A stretch of 34,925 bases of DNA from CAZMYO01 sp964570525 (GTDB lineage: Bacteria > Patescibacteriota > Patescibacteriia > Magasanikbacterales > GWA2-37-8): NCBI GenBank assembly GCA_964570525.1, contig CAZMYO010000015.1:1-34925 (forward strand), written 5' to 3'. The translations under genes were made by a program, and so were the position numbers. This document shows positions 27,908 through 34,735 of this stretch, piece after piece. Under the pieces are notes generated by a model. That model saw nothing but the letters and a program-made list of their open reading frames with translations. It did not search any database and was not told the DNA's origin. Numbering within the stretch: the first letter of the stretch is position 1; each line of letters begins with the position of its first letter.

Positions 27908-27940
27908 AGGGAAAAGGTGAAAGTTAGAAAGGTGAAAGTT
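27908..27940. repeat. GGTGAAAG word array, left flank of the four-helix cassette
   Basis: AAAAGGTGAAAGTTAGAAAGGTGAAAGTT immediately before the gene. The same words appear inverted at 28289-28332. Confidence 0.75.
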
Positions 27941-27943
27941 ATT

Positions 27944-28285
27944 ATGATATTGCGTTTCGAAGATTCGCTCGCATGGCAAAAATCAAGAGAATTAATTAAA
28001 CTAATTTATGGCATCATAAAGGCTAATAAGGACTTTAGTTTTCATAGTCAAATAACAAGGGCGGCAGTTTCAATCATGAATAATATAGCGGAAGGATTCG
28101 AACGGCATAGCAATAATGAATTCAGACACTTTCTCTATATAGCTAAAGGATCCTGTGGAGAAGTTCGATCAATGCTATATTTAGCTTTGGATTTGCATTA
28201 TATTTTGCAGGAAGAATTCAATAAAACTTTCAATTTATCACTAGAAGTGTCTAAAATAATTTCTGGACTTATCAAAACATTATAA
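27944..28285 (+). CDS. Four-helix-bundle protein (S23/23S rRNA intervening-sequence family)
   Basis: A 113-aa four-helix bundle. FEDSLAWQKSRELIKLIYGIIK, then FSFHSQITRAAVSIMNNIAEGFER (the highly conserved family segment), then EFRHFLYIAKGSCGEVRSMLYLALDL, is diagnostic. Relatives were first found inside 23S rRNA intervening sequences of Leptospira and Coxiella and are scattered as solitary genes in CPR genomes; their function is unsettled. ATG at 27944 is preferred to a GTG in the flanking repeat at 27917. Inverted GGTGAAAG arrays bracket it. Confidence 0.9.
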   Translation: MILRFEDSLAWQKSRELIKLIYGIIKANKDFSFHSQITRAAVSIMNNIAEGFERHSNNEFRHFLYIAKGSCGEVRSMLYLALDLHYILQEEFNKTFNLSLEVSKIISGLIKTL

Positions 28286-28288
28286 TAA

Positions 28289-28332
28289 TTTCACTCCACC
28301 TTTCACCTTTATAACTTTTCCCTTTCACCTTC
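28289..28332. repeat. GGTGAAAG word array (inverted), right flank of the four-helix cassette
   Basis: CCACCTTTCACCTTTATAAC and TTTTCCCTTTCACCTT are the inverse of 27908-27940. It ends 4 nt before the next gene's ATG. Confidence 0.75.
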
Positions 28333-28336
28333 AACT

Positions 28337-28990
28337 ATGTCCCATAAAAAACTTTTCATAGCGCTTAGCGTATTTATCGGCCTGGCAGCTCTCCTGCTAA
28401 GTTGGCAAATCCGACTGGCCAAGAACATCACCACGCGGACAAAGACCCTTCCCCTCATTGAGAGCGTGGCCGTAAACATACCAATCGACAAAACCGATCC
28501 GATTCTTGGCAATCCCGGCGCCCCCCTCACAGTTACAGAATTTGTTGACTTGGGCAACGAAAAATCCAGAAGCATACACGCGACTATAGCCGATTTTGTG
28601 GTAAAAAATCCGACCGAAGCGCGTTTAATCTGGAAAGATTACCCGTCTGCCGGCATCTTCGGCGGCAATAGTTTTTTACTGCACCAGGCCGCCTATTGCG
28701 CCGGCCAAGAAAAAAAATTCTGGCCGTTCATCACCGAATTGCTTAAACGGCGAATGGAACCAAAAGAAGCGGGCTTAAAAGACACGGCGAAACAAGCTCG
28801 GTTGAATATAGAGAGCTGGTGGCTGTGCGCGAACGCGCCGACAACAAAACAGTATGTGACATCCGCCGCCGCTCTGGCCCAGAGTTTGAATATAAAATCC
28901 GCGCCGGCGGTTTTCCTTAACAACAAAAGAATCAATTTGGAAGAGAACATTGATTTGGCGCAAATGCTCGCGACGCTCATTAAGAAGTAG
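28337..28990 (+). CDS. DsbA-like thioredoxin-fold protein lacking CxxC
   Basis: A 217-aa membrane-anchored protein (helix at residues 4-22). The thioredoxin fold is recognisable from GNPGAPLTVTEFVDL, the helical insert with FGGNSFLLHQAAYCAGQEKKFWPF, and the cis-Pro region SAPAVFLNN. The family normally has CxxC after EF.D; here it reads GNEKSRSIH, so both cysteines are lost. It therefore cannot be a normal thiol oxidase. Two other cysteines (in YCAGQ and WLCAN) are not arranged as an active site. It may act as a binding or chaperone domain. It stops 3 nt before the pilin/peptidase fusion, so the two are probably co-transcribed. Confidence 0.75.
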   Translation: MSHKKLFIALSVFIGLAALLLSWQIRLAKNITTRTKTLPLIESVAVNIPIDKTDPILGNPGAPLTVTEFVDLGNEKSRSIHATIADFVVKNPTEARLIWKDYPSAGIFGGNSFLLHQAAYCAGQEKKFWPFITELLKRRMEPKEAGLKDTAKQARLNIESWWLCANAPTTKQYVTSAAALAQSLNIKSAPAVFLNNKRINLEENIDLAQMLATLIKK

Positions 28991-28993
28991 GTT

Positions 28994-30442
28994 ATGAAAA
29001 AATTTATGAAAAAATTTTTCACAACCGGCGCTTTGCTCGCGACTATTGTTGGCATGCTTTTATTTATCTCCCCGGCCGCCGCCTTTCTCACAGCCTGTCT
29101 AAGGATAGACAAAAACGATCCTACCAAAGCCGCCACCTGCGAACGCCAATATATTTCTTCCGCTTGCTTCGAAACAAAAGACGTGCTCTACGTTGAATAT
29201 GATTCGATGGATGCATGCGAAATGGAAAAGCCGGCAATTGAGGCGGGTTGGTGTGGTGATACGAAATCGTCCGGAATAGTCCTTTGCTATAACAAGATTT
29301 TGGACCCGGGCAAGTGCGACCCCAAATCATACATCACTTACTTTAAATCACTTGCCGATTGTCTGCAAAGCACGCTTGGAAACAAAGTCATTATAGAAAC
29401 CTTAAAACAAGAGAAGGAACGGCAGGAAAAAGTTACCTCTTTGATAAAAGACCTCCAAGTCAAAAAACCGCTTTTGGAAATTAATCTGCCGGAGCTCAAC
29501 CTTACCGAGGTAAAAAATACTTTGGACGAAGATGGTAATATCCATCTCCCCTGGATCGGGCAATACGTGTCGGCCTTATATAAATTCGGCATGGTGGCAG
29601 CCAGCATTATCGCGGTGGTAATGCTCATTCTGCAGGGAGCGCGCATTATCACCTCCGGCGGCGGCGAAGCCAAAATGGCCGCCTACAAAAGAGTCGCGCA
29701 AATTATAATCGGGCTATTTTTGGTGTGGGGATCTTATTTCATTTTATATAATATCAACCCGGATTTGGTGAATTTTAAGGCGTTGAAAGTGAAGTATATT
29801 GAGCCTATTCCTTTGCCGGAAGACCAAGATAACATTGAACCGGACAACTACCCAACCGTTCCTTCGGTGACGAAACCAACCTGGGATTATAAAAGTTTTG
29901 ATTGCAACAAAAAAGATTCTTATCCGCCAATGGGCGTGATCCCGGAAAGCGCTGTCGTGAAAGTGAGTTGCCCCGGGATTGTGGGTGATAATGTTAGAGT
30001 AATTCCGGAAATGAAAGATCCGCTCTGTAAGATGGGCGCTTTGGCTAAAGAAGCAGGATATGAAATTTGGGTGGCTAACGGCGGAAGCTATCGAAGCTTT
30101 AAGCAGCAGAAAGACGGCTGGTGTAATGATCTGGAAAAACTCCACAAAAACGATCCTTTGGAAACAAAAAAGTATCGAGCTGTTCCGGGATTCTCGAATC
30201 ATGGTCACGGCCGAGCCATCGACGCTGTGCTGGCTAAAGATAAGAATGCTTTATTTAAAGTCAGCTCAAAAACACAATGTCAGGTTGCTCCCGAGATTAT
30301 TGCCCAATTGGCGAACTTTTTCTACAAAGCTGATGCAAATTTTGTTCGTTATAATGGGGAAATTTGGCACTTTGAATATGGTACCGCCACCACGTACCCA
30401 GAGCGTAGCCAAACTACCGTTAAACCGCCCACGTGCAAATAA
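28994..30442 (+). CDS. T4SS pilin-like membrane domain fused to VanY-type M15 peptidase
   Basis: A 482-aa exported membrane protein of two parts. After a signal/anchor (1-31) comes an extracytoplasmic Cys-rich region (about 35-125, eight cysteines). A two-helix segment (192-212 and 234-253) joined by TSGGGEAKMAAYKRVAQ has the form of the CPR type IV secretion pilin family. The C-terminal domain (about 310-470) is an M15B D-Ala-D-Ala carboxypeptidase: GSYRSFKQQ with Arg367, SNHGHGRAID with His403 and Asp410, and EIWHFEYG with Glu456 and His459. It would trim peptidoglycan next to a membrane complex. An accidental fusion cannot be excluded, but the frame is intact. Confidence 0.8.
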   Translation: MKKFMKKFFTTGALLATIVGMLLFISPAAAFLTACLRIDKNDPTKAATCERQYISSACFETKDVLYVEYDSMDACEMEKPAIEAGWCGDTKSSGIVLCYNKILDPGKCDPKSYITYFKSLADCLQSTLGNKVIIETLKQEKERQEKVTSLIKDLQVKKPLLEINLPELNLTEVKNTLDEDGNIHLPWIGQYVSALYKFGMVAASIIAVVMLILQGARIITSGGGEAKMAAYKRVAQIIIGLFLVWGSYFILYNINPDLVNFKALKVKYIEPIPLPEDQDNIEPDNYPTVPSVTKPTWDYKSFDCNKKDSYPPMGVIPESAVVKVSCPGIVGDNVRVIPEMKDPLCKMGALAKEAGYEIWVANGGSYRSFKQQKDGWCNDLEKLHKNDPLETKKYRAVPGFSNHGHGRAIDAVLAKDKNALFKVSSKTQCQVAPEIIAQLANFFYKADANFVRYNGEIWHFEYGTATTYPERSQTTVKPPTCK

Positions 30443-30455
30443 CGACCCACTCCTC

Positions 30456-31940
30456 ATGAAAAACACTACCTTTGAATGTAATAATTGTGGGGCGCAATTC
30501 ACTAAATGGACCGGGCGCTGTTTAGAATGCGGCAAATGGGGAACGATAGTTGAAAGTCAAAAGTCTGTAAAGTCCATAAAGTCGGACGATGCGAACTCAT
30601 ACTCCCCTGTCAAGACTGTTTCGCTAAATGAAATTCAGCGGAAAAATACGGAAAGAATTAAGACAAATATCAGCGAGCTTGATCGAGTGCTTGGCGGAGG
30701 GTTGGTGCCGGGGAGCTTGATACTTCTTGGCGGCGAACCGGGAATCGGCAAATCAACGCTGGCGACACAATTGTCCGCCCTTATTCCCAACACCCTCTAT
30801 ATTTCCGGCGAGGAATCGGCGGAGCAGATTAAACTGCGCGTTGAACGATTAAAAATAAAAGCGGAGACGCTTCGCCTGGGAAGCGGGACCAACGTGGAGA
30901 GTATTATCGCGACGATTAAGGCCGGAACAAACCAAACCTCTCCTCAATCCTCCCCTTTGCGAAGGGGAGGCAGAGCCAATCCCCTCGCCTCCGCAGAGGA
31001 GAGGGTCGGGGGAGAGGTTTCTCGCGATGTCAATCTCGCCATCATTGATTCCATCCAAACGCTTTCTTCCGCCGAGGTAGAGGGCGAGGCCGGAAGTTTA
31101 AACCAAGTACGCGTTTGCGCGGTGAAACTGATGGAAGCGGCCAAATCCACGGGAGTAACGATTGTTCTTATCGGCCAAGTTACCAAAGAAGGCACGGTGG
31201 CCGGGCCAAAGACTTTGGAGCATTTGGTTGATACCGTGCTCTATCTTGAAGGCGAACGCTTTCACGAATTTAGAATTTTGCGCGCCGTAAAAAACCGCTT
31301 TGGTTCTACCGATGAAGTGGGTCTTTTTTCCATGGAAGAGACCGGGCTCGTCGAGGTGAAAAACCCCTCGGCGGCGCTCCTTTCCGGCCGGCCCGAAAAC
31401 GTGCCGGGCTCGGCAATTACCTGCCTCATTGAGGGGACCAGAGCCTTTCTCGTAGAAATTCAGGCGTTGGTTACGAAAACCGCGTTTGGCTATCCGCAAC
31501 GCCGCGCCTCGGGCTTTGACCTCAACCGACTGCAAATGCTGATCGGAGTTTTATCAAAAAGAACCGGACTGCCTTTGGAAAGTTATGATGTTTTTCTAAA
31601 TGTGGTTGGCGGCCTCCGGGCCGAAGAGCCAGCGGCCGATCTGGCCGTCATTCTCGCGATTGCTTCGGCCCTGAAAAACAAACAACTGCCGAAAAATATG
31701 GCTGCTTTTGGCGAGGTGGGCCTCGGCGGAGAGGTACGCAATGTAAATCAGGCAAAAAAACGCCTGGAAGAAATTAAAAAAATGGGGTTTGAAATTGCCG
31801 TCGTTCCCTGTCCCCCTGTCCCGAAGGGATCCCTTGGGACCCGAGGGGGACTATCGGGGGGTGGGAGCTACACTATTACCGGCCTCAAAATCGCTCCGCT
31901 AAAAAATGTGCAGGAAGTTGTGGAGAAGATAATACAGTAA
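30456..31940 (+). CDS. radA: DNA repair protein RadA/Sms
   Basis: A RecA-like ATPase with branch-migration activity in recombination repair, 494 aa against about 455 usual. Zinc-ribbon cysteines are C8, C11, C22 and C25; Walker A GEPGIGKS is at 93-100; the KNRFG motif (AVKNRFGSTDEVGLFSM) and the Lon-like C-terminal domain (VGGLRAEEPAADLAV) follow. The ATG at 30456 is chosen because it begins the zinc ribbon directly; an upstream frame would overlap the previous gene. Three palindrome-derived inserts lie at about residues 34-43, 161-188 and 452-470, explaining the extra length. It lies 13 nt after the preceding gene. Confidence 0.95.
   Translation: MKNTTFECNNCGAQFTKWTGRCLECGKWGTIVESQKSVKSIKSDDANSYSPVKTVSLNEIQRKNTERIKTNISELDRVLGGGLVPGSLILLGGEPGIGKSTLATQLSALIPNTLYISGEESAEQIKLRVERLKIKAETLRLGSGTNVESIIATIKAGTNQTSPQSSPLRRGGRANPLASAEERVGGEVSRDVNLAIIDSIQTLSSAEVEGEAGSLNQVRVCAVKLMEAAKSTGVTIVLIGQVTKEGTVAGPKTLEHLVDTVLYLEGERFHEFRILRAVKNRFGSTDEVGLFSMEETGLVEVKNPSAALLSGRPENVPGSAITCLIEGTRAFLVEIQALVTKTAFGYPQRRASGFDLNRLQMLIGVLSKRTGLPLESYDVFLNVVGGLRAEEPAADLAVILAIASALKNKQLPKNMAAFGEVGLGGEVRNVNQAKKRLEEIKKMGFEIAVVPCPPVPKGSLGTRGGLSGGGSYTITGLKIAPLKNVQEVVEKIIQ
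30553..30583. repeat. AAGTC word array, in frame in radA
   Basis: AAAGTCAAAAGTCTGTAAAG and TCCATAAAGTC, the same words as the tsaD and clpC leaders, here read as SQKSVKSIKS between the zinc ribbon and the ATPase domain. Confidence 0.75.
30934..31020. repeat. 87-nt double-hairpin insert in radA
   Basis: AAACCTCTCC and GGAGAGGTTT are inverted ends. Inside are CCTCCCC-TTTGCGA-AGGGGAGG and CCTCGCCTCC-GCAG-AGGAGAGGG-like hairpins. 87 nt is 29 whole codons, encoding SSPLRRGGRANPLASAEERVG. Architecture matches tsaD insert 3. Confidence 0.8.
31809..31864. repeat. Palindromic insert near the radA 3' end
   Basis: GTCCCGAAGGGATCCCTTGGGAC-type pairing with an outer CCCCC...GGGGG frame. It encodes PVPKGSLGTRGGLSGGG between AVVPCP and YTITGLKIAPL, a variable loop in RadA. 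Confidence 0.65.
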
Positions 31941-31946
31941 AAAAAC

Positions 31947-31993
31947 AAAGGGGACGGTCGGTCGCTCGCCTAAGGCGAACGACCGACCGTCCC
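31947..31993 (-). terminator. Strong hairpin terminator between radA and the 123-aa gene
   Basis: A 14-bp stem (GGGACGGTCGGTCG with its complement) encloses a smaller CGCC-TAA-GGCG hairpin. On the minus strand CTTTGTTTTTTTT follows, so it ends the minus-strand gene. On the plus strand it is not followed by T residues, so radA may simply be blocked here. Confidence 0.8.
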
Positions 31994-32010
31994 AAAAAAT
32001 AGTGCCGCGT

Positions 32011-32382
32011 TTAGACGGCCGGCGGAAGCGTGGGCGCCTCATCCGTCCCGTTCGGGGGGACGAGGCGCGGCTTGCGGTACTCCGCCATACCCTTCTCGGT
32101 CAGGCGGATGTCGCGCTTGGTCTGGCCGGGATCGTCGCTCGCGAGGTAGCCCTCGTTGATGCAGCGCCGGAGGGCGAGGTGGATCTTCTGGCGCGCTGAA
32201 AACATACCACCCAGTAGGCCGCCGGAGAGCGCGCACTCCACTTCGTCGCTGGTGAAGACGTAGCTTATCCACTCGCTGGGAGGGAGCTGTATCTGCTTCC
32301 CCCGGTTGCGGCGGGCGGCGAGACCTTCGTACAGCCGCTGGTAATCCACGGTTCCATCTTTGCGCAAAGTTCCATTCTTCAT
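32011..32382 (-). CDS. Orphan hypothetical protein, 123 aa
   Basis: Unrecognised; possibly a winged-helix protein. AAGGAGG lies about 10 nt before the ATG at 32382, which sets the start, and 17 upstream codons that remain in frame are not used. The middle (SDEVECALSGGLLGGMFSARQKIHLALRRCINEGYLASD) followed by RDIRLTEKGMAEYRK resembles the recognition helix and wing of a winged helix-turn-helix domain, as in small transcription factors. GC content is high. It has its own TTGACA-17-TATGCT promoter and a strong terminator, a self-contained transcription unit. Confidence 0.65.
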   Translation of the reverse strand: MKNGTLRKDGTVDYQRLYEGLAARRNRGKQIQLPPSEWISYVFTSDEVECALSGGLLGGMFSARQKIHLALRRCINEGYLASDDPGQTKRDIRLTEKGMAEYRKPRLVPPNGTDEAPTLPPAV

Positions 32383-32435
32383 CGCGGTGATCCTCCTTGG
32401 GTTTCGGGTTGGACAGCTGCTACCTTCAACCACCC

Positions 32436-32464
32436 AGCATACTACAAAGCCGCCCGACTGTCAA
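32436..32464 (-). promoter_or_regulatory. Promoter of the 123-aa gene
   Basis: On the minus strand TTGACA at 32464-32459, 17 bp, TATGCT at 32441-32436. Confidence 0.75.
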
Positions 32465-32510
32465 GATATCATTAACAGATGTCATTAAAAAATGAAATCG
32501 GGTCGCTGTT

Positions 32511-34640
32511 TTACTCCAAATGCACGGTTTTGTCCCACTCTCTCAATCTCTCTGAAATAGACGGATATTTTTTAAGATTGGGAACAAGCGCGCGCGCCGC
32601 CGCGCTGGCTTTTTTAATTATGTCCAAATCGGTCAGCTTGGCGAGGCGCAGTTGCATCATCCCGCTCTGCTCCGTGCCATAGACCTCTCCCGGCCCGCGC
32701 AGCTCCAAATCCTTCTCGGCCAATTTGAATCCGTCGCTCACCGTCTCAAAATAACGCAGACGCTCGAGAACGCGCGTGGCGTCGGTAAAGAGAAAACAGT
32801 ACGATTGATGCGTCGAGCGCCCCACCCGACCGCGAAACTGGTGGAGCTGGGCTAAACCAAAATGTTCCGCCCCCTCGATCATCATAACACTAGCGTTCGG
32901 AATATCCACGCCCACTTCCACCACGGAGGTGGAAACCAAAATATCAAGCTCGTGATTTTTTCCGCCTTTGGCGGAAAACTTATTCATCGTCGCTTCTTTC
33001 TCGGCCGGTTTTAGCTTGCCGTGCAAATATCCCACCCGCAAATCGGAAAAAATTTTTTCGGATAATTTTTTGTATTCCGCCATGACTGATTTTTTGTCGG
33101 CAACTCCAAACCCCCCCTTGAGGGAGGATTGTTGAATAAGCGGACAAATCACAAACGCCTGCCGACCTTCTTTAACTTGACTACGAATAAAATCATACGC
33201 TTTCTGACGGTTCACCGGTTCCACCACTCTCGTCAATATCTTTTTTCGGCCGGGCGGCAACTCATTGATAATGGAAATATCCAAATCACCGTAAACAACC
33301 AGGGCGAGCGAGCGCGGAATCGGGGTGGCGGTCATGCTTAAAAAATGCGCGCCACTCCCCTTCTCCTTGAGTATTTTGCGCTGTTCAACTCCAAAGCGGT
33401 GCTGTTCGTCAACGATTACGAGACCGAGTTTTTTAAATTGAACCTCCTCGGTAAGTAAGGCGTGGGTACCAAGGATAACGTCGATGCTCCCCTCGTGAAT
33501 CATCTTGATCATCTCTTTTTTTAATTTGGAATTTGAGGCTTTGGAATTGATTGGAAATTGTCCGCCCGAGGCCGATCCGCCTTTGGCGGAGAAATTAGAA
33601 ATTTGAAATTGAGAGCGTGTTAACAGTCCCACATTCATTTTATCACTTAGTAATTTAACCACCGAATCATAATGTTGCCTGGCCAATATCTCCGTTGGCG
33701 CCATCAGCACCGCTTGATACCCGTTCAAAACGGCGTCATACATCGCCATGGCCGCGACCACGGTTTTCCCCGATCCCACGTCGCCGGAAAGCAAACGGTT
33801 CATCGGGTGTGGCCGCGCGACATCCTGGAGAATTTCCCAGGCGGAAATTTTCTGGGTAGCGGTGAGGGTGAAGGGAAGAGAAGCGACAAACTCTTTTATT
33901 TCTTTTTCCTTAAAAGTTAAGGGCGGCGCCGGTTTAAACGCGCTTTCCAAGCGAGTTTGCTCCGCTCGGATCTGGAGGAGTAGAAGTTCATCAAACTTCA
34001 GCCGCCGCGTGCTGGCGTTAAGCTGCGCCTCCCCCTCCGGAAAATGTATGCCCCGCAGGGCCTCCGGCAAAAGTATGAGCTCATTCTCGTCTAAAATTTT
34101 TTCCGGCAGCCATTCCTTGATCTCGTCCGCGAGAGGCAGGGCTTGTTTAATCAAAAACCTTATTTGTTTTTGCGTAACTCCTTCCGTCAAAGGATACGTG
34201 GGCACAAGGCGCGCCGTGCTGGTAGTTTCGCCACGCCCCGCTTTTTCATAAGCCGGGCTCACCAATTCCGGCCCCAGCATGTCGGTTTTAACCGTGCCGG
34301 ATAAAAACACCGGGTCGCCGACCTGCAAATTTTTGATGAGGAATGGCTGGTTGAACCACACCGCTCGCACGCTTCCGGTAGCATCAGAAACTAGAGCCTC
34401 GGTAAGAATTTTGCGTCTGCGCGGACTGCGTCGATTCGCAATCAACTCAATTTTCCCTTCAACGGTAACGGCCTCGCCTTCCCGAAGATCTTTAATCGGC
34501 ACAATTTTTCGGAAATCTTCATAGCGAAAAGGAAAATAATACAAAAGATCGCCCGCGGTTTTTACGCCGAGCCATTCCAAGCGCTTGGCCGCAGTTGTGC
34601 CAACCCGGTTGAGTTGACTGACGGGAGTAAATAAATTCAT
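32511..34640 (-). CDS. recG: ATP-dependent DNA helicase RecG
   Basis: The helicase that reverses stalled forks, 709 aa from the preferred start MNLFTPVSQLNRVGTTAAKRL. In order: wedge/OB domain (about 50-150), Walker A GDVGSGKT, the VIVDEQHRFG DExH box, TATPIPRSLA, ISIINELPPGRKKI, and QFRGRVGRSTHQSYCFLF (motif VI). An ATG 17 codons upstream would add a sequence not seen in the family. The excess over relatives lies in three inserts: a word array with a 30-nt dimer (33521-33615), a hairpin (33101-33134) and a 15-nt hairpin (32961-32975). No Shine-Dalgarno sequence is seen. Confidence 0.96.
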   Translation of the reverse strand: MNLFTPVSQLNRVGTTAAKRLEWLGVKTAGDLLYYFPFRYEDFRKIVPIKDLREGEAVTVEGKIELIANRRSPRRRKILTEALVSDATGSVRAVWFNQPFLIKNLQVGDPVFLSGTVKTDMLGPELVSPAYEKAGRGETTSTARLVPTYPLTEGVTQKQIRFLIKQALPLADEIKEWLPEKILDENELILLPEALRGIHFPEGEAQLNASTRRLKFDELLLLQIRAEQTRLESAFKPAPPLTFKEKEIKEFVASLPFTLTATQKISAWEILQDVARPHPMNRLLSGDVGSGKTVVAAMAMYDAVLNGYQAVLMAPTEILARQHYDSVVKLLSDKMNVGLLTRSQFQISNFSAKGGSASGGQFPINSKASNSKLKKEMIKMIHEGSIDVILGTHALLTEEVQFKKLGLVIVDEQHRFGVEQRKILKEKGSGAHFLSMTATPIPRSLALVVYGDLDISIINELPPGRKKILTRVVEPVNRQKAYDFIRSQVKEGRQAFVICPLIQQSSLKGGFGVADKKSVMAEYKKLSEKIFSDLRVGYLHGKLKPAEKEATMNKFSAKGGKNHELDILVSTSVVEVGVDIPNASVMMIEGAEHFGLAQLHQFRGRVGRSTHQSYCFLFTDATRVLERLRYFETVSDGFKLAEKDLELRGPGEVYGTEQSGMMQLRLAKLTDLDIIKKASAAARALVPNLKKYPSISERLREWDKTVHLE
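32961..32975. repeat. 15-nt TCCGCC hairpin monomer, in frame in recG
   Basis: TCCGCC-TTT-GGCGGA encodes SAKGG before KNHELDILVSTSVVEVG, adding exactly five codons, half of the dnaE insert. Confidence 0.85.
33101..33134. repeat. Hairpin insert in recG
   Basis: Outer CAAC/GTTG with inner CCTCCCT-CAA-GGGGGG-type pairing. It encodes SSLKGGFGVA between PLIQQ and DKKSVMAEYKKL, where relatives have a shorter variable loop. Confidence 0.65.
33521..33615. repeat. Word array surrounding a 30-nt dimer in recG
   Basis: GGAATTTGA-type words lie on both sides of the 30-nt TCCGCC inverted dimer at 33561-33590 (TCCGCCCGAGGCCGA and TCCGCCTTTGGCGGA). The whole region encodes about 32 extra residues including SAKGGSASGG, with mainly N/S/K/F residues around it. 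It looks like one element inserted into another. Confidence 0.8.
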
Positions 34641-34699
34641 AGAAAGGCGTGGTGATAGTGAGATAGTAACATATCCCATTTCGAAAAACAAACCTAGCT

Positions 34700-34735
34700 A
34701 AAACAAAACAGGATCTTATGTCCTGCTTTTGTTTT
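34700..34735. terminator. AT-rich hairpin beyond recG
   Basis: AAAACAAAACAGGA pairs with TCCTGCTTTTGTTTT (one bulged C) around a 7-nt loop. Its T-rich arm could end transcription arriving from the left on the plus strand. From 34736 to the window end, the C-rich sequence holds no gene that I can support. Confidence 0.4.

Noticed and set aside
30060..30455. N-terminal extension of RadA by 132 codons
   Set aside because: It would lie within the pilin/peptidase fusion gene, and the zinc ribbon starts directly at the ATG at 30456.
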